Below, one piece after another: positions 11,061-24,282 of a stretch of DNA of 64,000 nt. The DNA is taken from NCBI RefSeq assembly GCF_035046485.1, contig NC_085137.1:14909346-14973345 (forward strand). Direction: 5' to 3'. Origin of the DNA: Aedes albopictus. Taxonomy: Eukaryota > Arthropoda > Insecta > Diptera > Culicidae. Numbering within the stretch: the first letter of the stretch is position 1; each line of letters opens with the position of its first letter. Made by a program: the position numbers and the translations under genes. The notes beneath the pieces are model-generated. The model saw only the letters and a program-made list of their open reading frames with translations. It was not told the origin of the DNA and made no database searches.

Positions 11061-13550
11061 CTTGAATGTAACCCGCCGCGTCAGAATTTTGATCAATGAG
11101 AAAACCGAAGAAAGGAAATGTTGATGCAATCGTTCGCCCATGGGAGACGTTCCCGTTGGTTTATGATTTGCCGATCGGCAGGAGTAAAGTGACAGGTTGA
11201 ATGACGACGGAAAAGGTGGCTGTGGCACAGATCCATGGGTTGCCAATTTAAAGGCAGAGATCGTTTTTACACAATATTTGTTTTAAAATGCAAAGTAAAT
11301 TCTATATCAATTCAACCTTCTCTGAATCCATGGGGTACCGCTCAAAAAACCATCTCAATCCCTGTTCAATGGGTCTATTTGCCTATCAATTACACACCTT
11401 TTGTACACAAGTCTGAAGGCCTGGTCTGTCTTCTACAGTGATCACCGCGACTATTTCGCAATCACCAGCAACCAGAGTACCCACAATTGTCAACTCCTCA
11501 TTTAGATAGCAGCAACCTGGCAGAACCAGTTCACCACAATCAATCAACGTAACGATCATCAGTTCATTTACACCAGCGCAGAGCTCGAAACGATCAAGCG
11601 GTCGATCGTCTTCCGCGGCATTTGTTTCCATCTCTCCGCACATCTTCGTGCAAAACCTGTGCGCACATAGATCACACACAGCAGGTAATTAAAACTGGGT
11701 GTGCAGCATCATTGCAACGACATCGCTGATCCCCATATAAGTGATGAGTGATCGGCGCGCGCGAACTTGAGTCTATTGCACTTTCAATTTCCAATCGCCT
11801 AAGTCGCCCGCCCTTGGTTGTTGGTTGGTCGGGTGGCGTCAATTAAATCATAAAAAAGTACAACATAACTGCATTCCCCGATTGAGTGAGTGACTGCAAG
11901 TTACAAGTTTTCCCAGTTTGGGAAAAACAGACAGATGGTGGTAGCTGCGAAGCAGCGCAGAAATTATGATACTCTGAATTGAATAATACCCCTTGGTTCA
12001 CGTAGGCCCTGGGAAGGTAGAGGGCGACACCGCCACGTCGCGTCGGTCGGTGGCGGCAAGGTGAAAAGGGTTCAAAAATGGAAATTACCACACGTCAATT
12101 AAGAAGCTCGGGATCGGTGGTAGTTGTTCGCACACGGGGCACGTGTGGTGGATCGGGTCGTCTAGTCGTCTAGTACTACACAAGGGTAGGATCAAGTTCA
12201 GCGCACGGATGGCGATGACGATCAACCGCGCCGATAGGCGATCGTTGAACTTTTGCGAGGTGGAGCGATCTTGATTGAAAATTCGCTCAAACTCGATCGG
12301 TGACGGTGCGGCGTCAGGATCCAAGGGACACTTCTGTTGCTCTGCGTGAGTGAGCTTTCACTGTAGTTGAGGGGCGTACACGAAGGGATTCTACGTGAGG
12401 TGCGTGCATTAATTATGTCAACTGAGACTGATCGTGCTCACTCAAGAGGGGCAAGAGCGTTAAATGCGCCCGTATATGCCCACTGTTGGCGTTGCAATGT
12501 GTTGAATTGCTTTTCACCCCCTGTCTCCTTCGTAGGGTGTCAATCACCGAAGCGAAGCAAAGTTAAAAAAAAAAACACCGTCGCATAATTAAAACAATTA
12601 AGTCCAATTGCAACCAACAGACGACGACGGACGAACAACAGCGAGACGTCCGCAATACCACGCAATCTTAAGAGGGTGCGAACCACTTCGCATTACCATA
12701 GAGAGCAATTAGCAGCTCCGCAACACTGACCCTAGTCAAAAATTCAACTTTCTTTGCCAAGCTTATTCAACGGCTCTCAAAGAATGCCCGAAATTTCCAC
12801 CGCATCTTCGAGTTTGGCGCCGATAATTGCAGGCCCACACAATGATTGATCGCTTTTTGAACCCAGGGTCCCAGAGCACCTGCCCTGTTGATCGTCGTCG
12901 TTTTCGTAGACGTCATTGTCTCTGCGCATCGAGAACACCCTCTAATTGATCATCCATTTTCCGGTAACCTACCAGAACCGAACCGAGAATGCGTCCATCG
13001 AAGATGAAAAAGGGACACGCAGCAATTTGATGTAACATTTCTTTCTTCTTCTTCTTCGTTCGCCGACTTGATCTTCACCTGAGAGTCGTTTTATTCGGAA
13101 ACCACTTAAAAGATCATCTCGGGCCTCAGCTCCGGATCAGGTCACAGGTTTGAATTCAAGTTCAAAGGCGTGTGAATTTGGGTTCTTTCTGACTGCGTCG
13201 TCCGTCGTCTTTGTGATTTGATGGGGGAGTTGCAGGTAGACTCAATACTAGAGACAAAGCCGAGTTTGACGTTGGAAGCGGCGGCAATCGGAGTGGAATG
13301 ATCTATTAACAGCTTTCGGAGATCTATTCGTCGTTAAGTGTGCTGCTGATGGATTCTTCGGGTTTTGGTTCTTTGGACTTTATGACGCTTTGTGATGGAT
13401 TGTGAGGAGTGATTTTTGTTGCCGGATTTTCGTTCTTTTGGTGCAATAATTTATGACTCGTGGGGTCTTTGGACTTCCGAACTGGGATCAAGCATTAGAA
13501 CCCGATCTTGATTATAAGAGTTAGTATTGCTTACTGCAATTCTATTAACT
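11061..13550. other. unique, GC-richer island in intron 1
   Basis: This segment has little repeat character, a higher G+C content and CpG-rich words (for example 11990-12340 and 12600-13300). No exon with conserved motifs is seen in any frame. It is a candidate cis-regulatory region by location only; AT-hooks such as CATAATTAAAACAATTAAG at 12575 would suit homeodomain proteins. Confidence 0.4.
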
Positions 13551-13599
13551 TTTATGTTGTTTGAATCAATACCAGTAAACAGGGCTGGAATCAGCAGGG

Positions 13600-14160
13600 A
13601 AATGTCTGTGAAAAACCCTAATTATTCCACCCAGAGGTGATGGCACCTTTCTTGTGCCTTCGAAATCCCATTTCAACAAAACGAAGTGAATTGTTTAAAA
13701 ATACCCCACTTTCATCCGTTCAACAAAAATCCATTCAATGGCACCAGAAAGCGTATCGTTTATCTCGCTTTTGATTTTTGAGACTAAAACTCTACATTAA
13801 AACGCCACCTTGATTTTTGAGCCGCCATCTTGAATTATAGGCGAACGTCGGGGAATTTCAAGAGTTGATTTGCGCACAAAATTTGACGTAGTTTGATGTG
13901 TCGCATGATAGGGCTTGGCCAGTTCTACCGGTGCTGGTCCGGAATACTGAAATGGTCATAACTCCGGAATGCCTCGACCGATCTGGACCATTTTTGATAG
14001 CAAACGTTTTTTTTTTTTTTTTTTTTTTTTTTGGCGAACGACTGGAACTATGATAATCGGAGGAATTTGGCACTCTCAGTCTTACAAAATCAAACGATTT
14101 ATTTTAATCTGCCCGACGTTTCGGCCATGGGATGTGGCCTTTTTCAAGGGAAAACTATAT
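13600..14160. repeat. degenerate dispersed repeat with poly-T
   Basis: Includes a 28-base T run near 14006-14032 and low-copy-looking text such as GGTCATAACTCCGGAATGC. It appears to be decayed transposon sequence; no family is assigned. Confidence 0.4.
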
Positions 14161-14304
14161 TTGAAAAAGAGGGCTTTGGTTGGTCACAATTATAGCAAAC
14201 AATGTGGTAAAATTCCGGTTCGATTGGTGCTAAAATTAAAAAAAAAATCAGCCAATGGGAAGTGCCTTAGAAGTAAGTGACTTTTTTGTACACAGACATA
14301 CATA

Positions 14305-15005
14305 CTAGACTGGATCAACAAAGTCGATTTTTCGGAACAAAGCTTTTTCGATTCATTTTAGCGTCCAAAGTAACTGTGCAAAATTTGGGAGCGATTGGTT
14401 GCTCCCTCGTATTCCGCATTGCGATTGAAATTTGTATGAAATTTAGTATGGGAAAACGTACTTTTTTGCATTTTTCTCATAAATTGAAATTTTTCGTCTA
14501 AAACAATCTAACTGATGCCGGTAAAGTATAGCCTAGGATATGCCAAACAACTTTGCCGAAGACCGCAAAGTGATCCGACACTTGTGGAAAAAGTTATTAC
14601 GTGCAGAAGGCCCGGTGGTGCTTAACATTTAACATGTAAAGGAATAACATCAATAATAAAATCTCAATTTTTGGCCTAAGTTACCAGGCGAATAACTTTT
14701 TTAAACAGCGTCAGATCACTTCGTGGTCTTCGGCAAAGTTGTTCGCCATATCCTTGGCTACACTTTAACGTCATTAGTTTAATGGTATTGGACTAAAAAA
14801 TTCAACTTATGAGTAAAATGCAAAAAAAAGTACGTTTTCTCATACTAACTTCCATACAAATTTCAATCGCAATGCGGAATACGGGGATACAGCCAATCGC
14901 TCCCAAATTTTGCACAGTTATATTGGATGCTAATATAGATTGAAAAAGCTTTGTTCCAGGTTGATACGATCAAATTTAAAGTTTCTCCATACAACGTTGA
15001 CCCAC
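14305..15005. mobile_element. long inverted-repeat (foldback) element
   Basis: The outer arms are long imperfect inverse copies. The left arm has GAACAAAGCTTTTTCGATTC, AATTTGGGAGCGATTGG and GCGATTGAAATTTG. The right arm carries the same words inverted and in reverse order (CAAATTTCAATCGC, CCAATCGCTCCCAAATT, GAAAAAGCTTTGTTCC). Inner words (TTTGCCGAAGACC and GGTCTTCGGCAAAG) also pair, so almost the whole 700 bp can fold back. No coding frame. Confidence 0.85.
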
Positions 15006-15150
15006 TCTAATACATACACACATACATCATCTCATTGCATTGAACTGAGTTGATTGGTATATGTGACTTGACCCTCCGAGCCTTCTGTCGAATACTTGTT
15101 TTTTGAGTGAACAAACAGCCTTTCAGTAAACTTTGGCTTACGAGAAAGGC
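15006..15150. repeat. shared terminal module of a common mosquito repeat, copy 1
   Basis: CATACATCATCTC, then GAACTGAGTTGATTGGTATA, then TGACCCTCCGAGCCTT and GAGAAAGGCAAAAA. The same order of words follows the CA microsatellite at 49872, so this is one dispersed family. Confidence 0.65.
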
Positions 15151-15264
15151 AAAAAGTCAGGACATTTTCCAGCTCTACCATTTTCTGTGCAAATTTCCGT
15201 CCCTGCACAGATAATCAACATACAGTACGTATAATAAAGTTTTTGACCGCGTTATTCGTGCTCT

Positions 15265-15425
15265 TAGGGAAGATTCAAATATTACGTCCATCATTTTTTG
15301 GGATTTCTAGACACCCCCTTCCCCTCTCTGTCACGCTATTTTCCTATACCTAATACACGTACTGTCACACTTTTCTAGACCCCCCCTCCCCCAAATGTTG
15401 GACGTAATTTTTGAACGTTCCCTTA
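15265..15425. mobile_element. short palindromic MITE (156 bp)
   Basis: The inverted ends are GGGAAGATTCAAATATTACG (15267) and the inverse of GACGTAATTTTTGAACGTTCCC (to 15422), with TTA on both sides. The centre is C-rich. No open frame. Confidence 0.8.
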
Positions 15426-16200
15426 TACGGGATGCTACATTGCATAAGATGCAGCAAAATCGTCTTATGCGTACAAAAGCGGATGCGATATACGTGAATT
15501 GGCGGGACAATCATAACGCTATTTCAATTGAAGTGATGTCTTATGCGATTTACAGTGTGTACTACTGTGATGTAAATTAGCAGATTACACGACTTTAGTG
15601 GTCCTCAGTGTTTGTAAAAAGGCGCTCGATTTACCTGTGCTGTGCGAGTTTCGTAGACTTTGTTTAGTAAAAACGATGGAGCGTTATTTTCCGTACAGTT
15701 TTTGATTACCAGGGTTCACGAAAACAAAAAGAAGATGACTTTGTAACCCTAATGGTGGCTGTTCACTTTCTTATAGCTTTTTGGCACTGCAGACGCAGTC
15801 GAACAACAGTTCTCTAATTGTTATTATATAATAAATCACATTATGTTAACATATAGGATTCTGACTTATGCGAGTTTGTATGTATACTTCATCGAGTTAA
15901 TTTTTGCATTTATACGACTTAATTCGTACACTAATGCGAGCTAAACTGACTTAATAAGATTTAGTACCAAGAGAAGTCGCATTATCATCGTAGTACGTAT
16001 GTAATTACACAAATTTATTTGACACTTCATGAGTTGAGGAATATCTTTTACAACAATATTCACATATTTTATAGACATTGATTTGTGTTGTTATACGACT
16101 ATACCAGATAAATCCCATAGAGCTTAAAAAATAACATCATAAGCGATGAAAATTGCCCCATCGCCGTACACATATGCGATGATATCTTAAAATAGTTTTT
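15426..16200. mobile_element. MITE-like 'ATGCGA' repeat, copy 1
   Basis: The region is dense in TTATGCGAT/CGCATAA words and shares, in inverse orientation, the stretch GCGAGCTAAACTGACTTAAT ... AGTACCAAG ... ATCATCGTAGTACG with 27520-27600. The boundaries are not clear. Confidence 0.5.
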
Positions 16201-17350
16201 TTACTGTGTCTTAATTTTAGTGCGTTCTGCTCGACTTCTGAAAATTACTGGAGCATCAGTGACTTTGAATTTAAGTTTTGTTATGGATTGGATGGAGTTT
16301 AAACTGGAGTGAAGGATCTTTACTAAGTGCTGGCTTTCACGTTATCTCATTCGAAAGAATCACGCGACTGATTGCTGGCTGATCCTCGATTAACAATAAT
16401 ATTTCACTGTGATTGTGAATTCGGTGAGTTCGTTCCAAATGAGTCAGATGAGAGCTCCCAAGCAACACATATGTACGGATTATTACGGTTGATGGTTGGA
16501 TTGACTGTAGCAGTCTGCAATATAATAGCCCAAGCAGCACCTGCAACATCATCCAAAATGTGGTTTTCTATGCTTTGGTCTAAAAGAGTTGCAATAAAAG
16601 CGCACGCAACTTTCATCTTGTCAGTTGAGTTGCATTTATACTCCGAATATCGTTAAGCTGCAGCTTTGTTTCATAGGAATTACAAAAAAACATCGTATTT
16701 GACATCGGTTTGTGGAGGCGGAGCTAACATATTCCTCACAAGTGACAATACAGTCAGCTTGCATTAAATGTGCTATGTAACTCACATCTCACTTTGGTTT
16801 GTTTGTTCAGATTAGGTTCCAAATGTGTTGCGGAAAACTTGCGCGTCTTTTCATTTTGACAGCTTTCTAACTTGTGGCAAAGACGGTACAATGAAGTAAC
16901 GCGTGACTTCAGTAGCTTTTATGGTGCAGTGAGCAGCAAATCTTTCTCAGAGCTTCTGGTGTAGTATGTAAGGTGAGTGGTTAATACTCCTAGTGTCCAT
17001 GGTTCGAGTCTGAATATATTTTTTTCATTTTTTTTATCATTCCCCCTGGCTCATGTTGCATAACGATTTAAAATTTGCGCTTTTTGCGTTTCAAAGAAGA
17101 AGCAATTGTGTTGTGTTGTCCTTAATTAGAACAGTGAATAAATTGCACTGATGTTGCTGGTACTGGCTTTGAAACAAGTCGTGTTGCTTGGGAGATGCAT
17201 TTTTTGGGACAAATAACCAGACAGAAATATTACGTTTTGTTAAGGGGAACCATACGACATGGCAAGATCTGTGGTGGTGGCTTTTCATCACATCCAATCA
17301 CGTCATGACGTAAGGTATGATGTTTTCTGATGATTTTAAACCATTTGAAA
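16201..17350. other. intron 1 sequence, no gene seen
   Basis: Short frames near 16372-16656 lack conserved motifs. A weak tRNA-like B box (GGTTCGAGTCTG, near 17000) precedes a T-rich stretch and may be a SINE remnant. Confidence 0.35.
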
Positions 17351-17357
17351 GCCGTGC

Positions 17358-17659
17358 CCGTAACACTCTCTCTCTCTCTCTCTCTTCTTGGCGTAACGTC
17401 CTCACTGGGACAAAGCCTGCTTCTCAGCTTAGTGTTCTATGAGCACTTCCACAGTTATTAACTGAGAGCTTCCTCTGCCAATGACCATTTTGCATGTGTA
17501 TATCGAGTGGCAGGCACGAAGATACTCTATGTCCAAGGAAGTCAAGGAAATTTCCTTTACGAAAAGATCCTGGACCGACCGGGAATCGAACCCGTCACCC
17601 TCAGCATGGTCATGCTGAATACCCGTGCGTTTACCGCCTCGGCTATATGGCCGTAACAC
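17358..17659 (-). mobile_element. Feilai-type tRNA-derived SINE, copy 1
   Basis: Read on the minus strand: GGCCATATAGCCGAGGCGGT (A-box region), GGGTTCGATTCCCGGTCGG (B box), then the family body, and a 3' end in AAGAAGAGAGAG simple repeat. The direct repeat CCGTAACAC at 17358-17366 and 17651-17659 is the target-site duplication. Feilai is described from Aedes aegypti; the match is from memory. Confidence 0.9.
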
Positions 17660-18305
17660 ATAGTTTTTGATTCAAACAATACTTTAGCAATGGATAAATT
17701 CCCAATTTATATTGAAATCTATTCCAAAACTTCGCGATTCATCTTGCCCCACCCGTTTCAACTTGTCCCGGTGTATATTACATCGAAAAAAAAAATGAAA
17801 CGAGCTCACCAATTTACCGGGGTATTGCTCCTTATTACGGCTAGGGATTCAATGTTTGTTGCCAATTATAATCAAATTCGCACCAAACATTTGTCATCAA
17901 AGTTTGAATGCATCTTCAAGCAGTGGTGAAAAGAATCATGCACTTTGCCGAAATAAACCAACAAAAAAAAATAAAATGAGCAAAATCTGTGAACAACCGC
18001 TCACGATCCAACATAGATTGTGAGATTTATTGTTTTTTTTTTTGATCGACAACAACCCACAGTTCTCTTTGTCACTACATTGAATTATGCCATGCTCTTA
18101 CTGATGCTCGTGCCGTACAATCGTGAGTTACACTGGCAGTAGTAACACGGTCGTATCGCAGCGATGCGATACCAGCTTTGAAGCAGGCATGGGAAACTCT
18201 TACTCAATTTATAGCATTTTTCTAATACATCTCTAAGCCATCCATTGCGATCTCGTTTTCTTTGCAAAGCTCTGAGTGAAGAAGAAAACGAAGGCTTTTT
18301 TTAAA
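17660..18305. other. intron 1 sequence, no gene seen
   Basis: AT-rich DNA with A runs near 17788 and 17966 and a T run near 18032. No element or coding frame is supported. Confidence 0.35.
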
Positions 18306-18309
18306 AAAA

Positions 18310-18523
18310 AAAGACAATTACACCGTCTTTGACCTTTCGGCCACTACAGACTGAACATTACAACATTAGACAACGGACTACACATATAACACCCAGTGGC
18401 CCAGTGGAGAATTTTCCGTTAGACGAAAAGTTTTCCCCGACTGGAGCGGGAATCGAACCCACACTCCGAGGCATACGAGACACCTAAACGGCTGACGTCG
18501 CTAACCGCTCGGCCACGAAGCCC
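18310..18523 (-). mobile_element. tRNA-derived SINE (family B), good copy
   Basis: On the minus strand it begins GGGCTTCGTGGCCGAGCGGT (A box, Ser/Leu-like), continues to GTGGGTTCGATTCCCGCTCC (B box), and ends in a T-rich then A-rich tail. It is a better preserved relative of 9243-9535. The head resembles a type II tRNA, but the body and tail identify it as a SINE, not a tRNA gene. Confidence 0.8.
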
Positions 18524-18529
18524 ACTTTG

Positions 18530-21500
18530 TTTAATTCTTTTGTTTAGGGCTCAATTGCGTGTAACGCTTTACGGAGCCGAAATAATTTTTATCGTTTTTT
18601 TGCAGCTGTATTCTAAAAGATATGTGCAAAAGAGCAATTTTGGTGACCTCATTTCATGTCAGTATTTTGAAAAAAGGTCTTGACGAAGAGTTGGTAAGAT
18701 AAAGGATGTCATTCAGCAATCGTTCTGGCTATTTCTGTACAATGTCTGGATATGTACTACGAATAAAGCCCAAACCAAAACCATCAATGAAACAAACACT
18801 TGCCTTCAGTAAACTATAAATTATGGCCGCACCCTCGTCTAACTTGAAACATCATCCAGTCAAACCCAAAAAAGAAAACAAAAACCCCAAGATTGATGGT
18901 ACTCCCGTCTGCGGCAGGTCATCGTTCTAAATTGATCATCATTCCGGCAAGTCGGAATCTTCGCATTTCACCTCCAGCCTGATGACTGACGACCGTGCCC
19001 AAACGGATGGATATTCAAAAGCTCATAAGGAACAGCTTCTCCACTGAAGTTCTGAATTCCCGCCGTATTGTTTCGGGTTTCGGTTGTACTCTCGCGAAAG
19101 GGTAATAAATCAACCATCGCGCATCGATGGACCGCGCGATCGCCATGTGGAATGTGCTTCTCATTCCTGCCGGTTTGCCTTATCGGCGAGGTCATCCACA
19201 CTCGATTGGAGCGTCAAATTCCAACTAATCAGCACCTTGAGATTCCTAGTCAGCGCGTAGCAGCATTCAGTAAAGAGATAAATCAATAAAACCCTATAAT
19301 TGCTTCGTTAATTCCGAATCGACGCTGATCGGTGACTGATGAACCGGTGTGCGTTCGGTAAGGTTCATGGATTCTAGCTAGAGTTCCTAGAACCCCGGTC
19401 GGCTCGACGATCACCAACCACCATCGACCCGGCGGAACGGGTCAACGCACCAAAAAACGTCGTATTAAGCCCGCTAATGAGTTTCCGAGCTGGAGGAACC
19501 GTGGAATTAGCCCCCTCGCGGACCGCTGGCTGCGGTAAGGAGGGCTCGCTTTACGCTGACTCATATTCGGTAACGAACAATATTGGTTGGTTTCTTATGC
19601 GGCCTCCGTCGCCGCCGCCGCCGTCATCCACGTTCATTGTGCTGCGCGAAGATTAGTTTTGGGAGATCTAGCTTAGCGGACGGTCCGGCGAACGAAAAAA
19701 ACTGGTCTTTCTGGGTCAGGTTTTTACTCCGCGCCTCATTCGGACCAAGAGCGGACCGCAGGAGATTTGAATGGATGTGTCAATCAAAAAACGCGGTCGT
19801 AAATCACATGCCCGATTTGGGTGCCCGGGAAGAAGTTTTTTTTTTTCGGGGGGATTCTGGATCAATCGCGCGGGGCTTAATTTGACTTTCAAATTCGGTG
19901 GGAATCGATTAGTTCTCGGTTTGGAGTCAGGGAGAATGAGTTCGGATCAGCAGTGGAGAACAACGATCGAAAGGGGGTAACGTGTAACGAGAACAACATT
20001 GCGCAAATGGCAGCAAGCATAGGGATAATCAGGAAAGGGTAGGGTGATACCATAAAGCCCCTCTATGCAGTGGAACGTTTCAGATTTAAAAGAAACAACT
20101 CGATGGATTTGATCACTTTTCAAACACCTTGCGACTCATTTGTGCTTAAGTGAATTGATAACTGAAGTTACAACCATGTATCGAACCTGACTACACCCTT
20201 GGCAGTACGAGCAGCAGAAACTCGTGATCGGAAGCCCGTATTGTGATCCTGATTTATGCAAATCTCTGCCAACGGGATGGTTGCATGATTCTTCTTTGAC
20301 CCTTTCCATTCCACGACCGTTGCATAATTAAGTAATTGTTTAATTATGGCTTTTAGTAGTCAATTTACGGAATTGGCTTAAATAATTAAATCGGTGATAT
20401 TCGATCGAAACGTGCCCACCTTCACCCCTTTCGTGCTTAATTAACCTGCAAATGATCCACTCCCTTACGGGGACCGAGCCTTGATTTACTGCAAATGAAG
20501 CCACGATTTCCATTCCGGGCTTCTGATCGCCGCCAAGCAAATCCGAAAAAAAAACTCGATTTCCAATTATCATAAAGATCTCCAAAAAATCCGCCCGTTG
20601 TTGCCCAAAGGCTTCTTTTAATCGAGGCAACCATCGTCGTTGTCCGGTCACCGCGTCGTCGTTATACCTTATGACATCGACACCCCTAATGGATCGATTT
20701 CGGGTCCTTCTTCCATGTCCCTTTCATCGGTGTGACACAACAGCAGGTGAAGCATCTTCTCACGCAGGATCAATAACGAGACAGATCGGCTTTCACGCTG
20801 GGCGCAGGAATGTTCAGGTCGCATCGTCAAGGATTAATCCAGGAATTTACGAGTATCACTTTCCACAAAGTCGATCAAGTAACGCACCTGACCCCGATCA
20901 ACCCGATCTCGTTACATAAAATTGAGAAATTTATGTCAGCCTGGCTGGGAACTTTCTCAACCCAACCGCCGTCGCGTCATTTCTGTCGTCGGTGACAAGG
21001 GTCCACCTGATCCGATTTGTTCGTACGTTTATGGATCTTTTCTATCGAAGGTCCCCCTCCTCCCGCGGCCTAAGCGAAATCAATTTGTACAGCTGCGGCG
21101 GCACGGCGATCGATAGATCGTTCGACATCTCTCGGGGGGAATTATTCGGGATCATTAATCACCCGGGAGCCGCGTGGAGACGACGACGACGGTAGCGTTT
21201 GACGATTGTTCGCGCAATCGTCGTCGCACTGCCCCGAACCGAAGAAAAAAGTGTAATTAAAAATCAATCAAGAGCCCGAAGCGAATTTTGATTAATATAT
21301 TCAACCTCTCCGGTGTGAAGGCGCTACCAAAAATGGACCTTCCACATAATGTGCGATGGGTCTTGGCTTAGAGGGGATCTACTTGGGTGATCATTCGGAT
21401 CGATCAGACACGTTTCCACAGCGACACACTTGTTTGCCAACGGTCGGTGTCGTTCTTGCGCTCGGAACCAGGGTTTACCCACGCACCAAGTGCGCCCAAT

Positions 21501-22120
21501 CTGTTCTAGGCCGCAACGAGGAGACCTCCGTATGCGCGATCATGTAGGCATATCGACTGTCACCGTCCGCCCGAGCGAACGGTGACTGTCGTCGTTCGAT
21601 TAGATTTGGTGTCTGGGTCGACTAATGGTGTGACCGACCGACGACGAGTTGAGTCTGAACCAAGCGACAAGTGCTTACCTACACGGTGGTGGTCCTTTCC
21701 GAAGCGTGAAGGCGTAATTGATCCCTTCGAGAGACGATAGGCAACTTCTCGGACAGTGTTGTCTCCACGGTGATGGCAAGTGTGTAGATTTATGGAGGTT
21801 CGTCGCTTGATGCGAAGTGCGTTTGAATCATTCTACAAAACTATCAGTGAGGGCGACAACAAGTACCTTGTCAGGTTAGTCGGAGATTCAAACATTTATT
21901 GCAGTATTTGTATAGTGAATCCACAGTCCAACTGTGAGCTCAGGGGTTGCCACAGAGCTAGCTACAAGTTTTTCATTCAAAACAACCCGGCATAAAAATT
22001 CAATTTCCGGTCGGTACAGATTTTTTCATAAGGGAGAATCCATAAATGACGTTGTTTTTGTTCCTTTTATTTTGTGATGTTTTCCTGCTCCCTTGTAGCA
22101 TATTTTCTCATACTTGATAC
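18530..22120. other. unique, GC-richer island in intron 1
   Basis: About 3.6 kb with few repeat signatures. CpG-rich runs occur at 19370-19620 and 20990-21680, and AT-rich homeodomain-like words cluster at 20320-20400 and 21250-21300. Open frames of 60-100 codons overlap on both strands, as expected in GC-rich DNA, and show no family motif. This is the largest candidate regulatory block in the intron. Confidence 0.45.
20322..20395. promoter_or_regulatory. cluster of TAATTA-type homeodomain sites
   Basis: CATAATTAAGTAATTGTTTA, AATTATGG and AATAATTAAATC lie within 75 bp inside an otherwise GC-richer, non-repetitive segment. Function is inferred only. Confidence 0.3.
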
Positions 22121-22128
22121 GTAGTTTC

Positions 22129-22640
22129 CTAAGTAATATTTTTTAGTCAAATATACTAGAAGAGGTTCTTAAGACCATGATTTAACCAACAGGTTTATGG
22201 CGGCTTTCAAAACCTCTACAAGACAAATTGGTCATCAAAAGGTTACTGGGGTTGTTATGCTAACAAATACTCTTGTTCATTCCTACATGGAGCAATCTAG
22301 AAAAAAAAATAAGAGAAACTAAAGACTACCAGCAGAATTCCTGAAAAACTTGATAAGCAATCTCAAAAATTCGAAGAAGAATCCTGGAAGAAGTTATGGC
22401 ATTACTCCCGGAATCTAAGAGAGAATCCAGGAAGAATTCCTGATAAAACCCTGGCAGAAATCCATGAAGGAAACTCAAGAGAAATCACTTAACGAAAACT
22501 CCTGATGGGATCCCAGCCCAAGTAACATGCTGATAATTAATTATACTTGTAAAGGTTTTGAAAACTGTCATAAAACCTAATACCTTTCATTTTGGTTTTA
22601 TGCTAGTCCTAAGAACCTCTTCTAGTCTATATGACTAAAA
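22129..22640. mobile_element. CCCAAGTAAC-type element: two inverted copies
   Basis: The first copy spans about 22129-22255 (CCTAAGTAATATTTTTTAGT, AGAAGAGGTTCTTAAGACC). The second, inverted, copy spans about 22513-22640 (CCCAAGTAACATGCTGATAA, CCTAAGAACCTCTTCTAG). The roughly 255 bp between them are purine-rich degenerate repeat like the field that follows. Confidence 0.75.
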
Positions 22641-24282
22641 AAGGCTATTTGGAAGGAGAAATCACTGAAGGATTCCTGAAGATATAAAAAAAATCCTGGG
22701 GAAATTCCGAAAGAAACCTCTTTAAGAATCCCAGGAGGAATCCCTGGTGGATCTCCGAAAGGAATCCATGAAATAATTTTGGGAAAATCATTGAATGAAT
22801 GCCGGGAGAAATCACTGCAGGAATCCTGGGTAAAATCGCGTATTGAATTCCCTGAAAAAGTCAAGAAAGGAGTCTCTGAATGTCCTCAGGGAGAGACCCC
22901 GAAGGACTTCCGGAAAAACCTCAGAACAATTTTCCAAAACAGCCCCAGGAGGAATCTTTGAAGGAATCCCGAGAAGAATCCGTGGAGAAACTTCGAGTAG
23001 GAAACCCCGGAGAAGTTTCCAAAGAAATCCTGGAAATAATTCCTCCTAGATGAATCTAGGGAGGAACCACCAAAGGAATCCCGGGAAATAACTCATGAGA
23101 TATCCTTAAAACAGGCCAGGAGGTATCAATGAAGGAGTTCCACAACGAATTTTTTGAGGAATTCCCGGACGAAACCCCTGGAGGAAGTCCAGGAAAAGCT
23201 ACTGAAGAAATATCAGAAAAATCACTAAAAGAATTCTTGGAGAAATCAATGAAGGAATGCTTTCAGCGATTCAAGCAGAAAAACAAGTTCAGAATTCCTC
23301 CAGGTATCTCCAAAAAATGTTTTCTTCAGAAATTCTTAAAGACATCCTCCTACATTTTTTTCTGGAAAATCCTTCAGAAATTCTTTCTGAGTTTTCACCA
23401 TCAATATGCCAAAGTTTTTTTTAAAGAAATTTAAATGGATTCCTACCAAAATTGCTCCAACAATTCCTTCAAAAATTACTCCAGGAATTCTGTTTTAAAA
23501 TTTACCAATGTTTTATTCAGAAACATCTCCTCTCCAGAGATTGCTTCAAAACTTGTTTAAAAGATTCTTGAAGAAATTTCTTCAGGACTCTCTTCAGATA
23601 TTCCTTCAAGAGTCTTGCCAGAAATTTCTATAAGAAGTTTTTTTTGTACATTTTCATTGATTTCTTTAGAAATTCTGCTCTTAAATTCTTAAAAAAATGC
23701 TTCAGAAATTCCTTTATGGATTCCTTCATAAATTCTTTTAAAGATTGTCTCATAAAATTTTTCCAATAATTTCTTAAGAAAATTTTCCAGAGTTTCCTTC
23801 AGATATTTGAACAGATATTTCTTCCAGAAGTCCACCAGAGATTTGTTTAAAAATTGCTCTTGGGTTTCCATTGAAAATAATTGAAAAGATATGTATCCAG
23901 GAATTTCTTCAGGAATCCATCCATAATATTTTGCACACATAATCCGCCAAACGTTCTCCACTAATAAAAGTGCAAAAATTGAACAAAAACTGCATAGGAC
24001 AAACTTTGCATATGTAGTTTAGTAGGTCCTGTATACAAATATTACATTAAGATAGTTTTAAGAAGTTTTACATCTAAAATTTCTTCAAAGGTTCTTTTGT
24101 TCCAGATGAAATTTCATGATGATTTTTTTTTGTAAATAAAATTGAAAAAAAAACGGGAAATAATCGAAAGGAAACCTGGCAGAAATCAGGAAACATCTTT
24201 GGAAAAGCGCCAGGAAAAAACAAGAAGAATATGCATAGGAAAATCTATATACCTGTAAATAGTAAAAGTAAATAGTTCTTTA

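Noticed and set aside
17429..17659. 76-codon open frame on the minus strand
   Set aside because: Lies entirely within a Feilai SINE; the same frame type appears in the second copy at 25.8 kb.
18425..18523. Minus-strand tRNA-Ser/Leu-like gene
   Set aside because: The tRNA-like head continues into a SINE body shared with 9243-9535; no separate terminator or intact acceptor stem.
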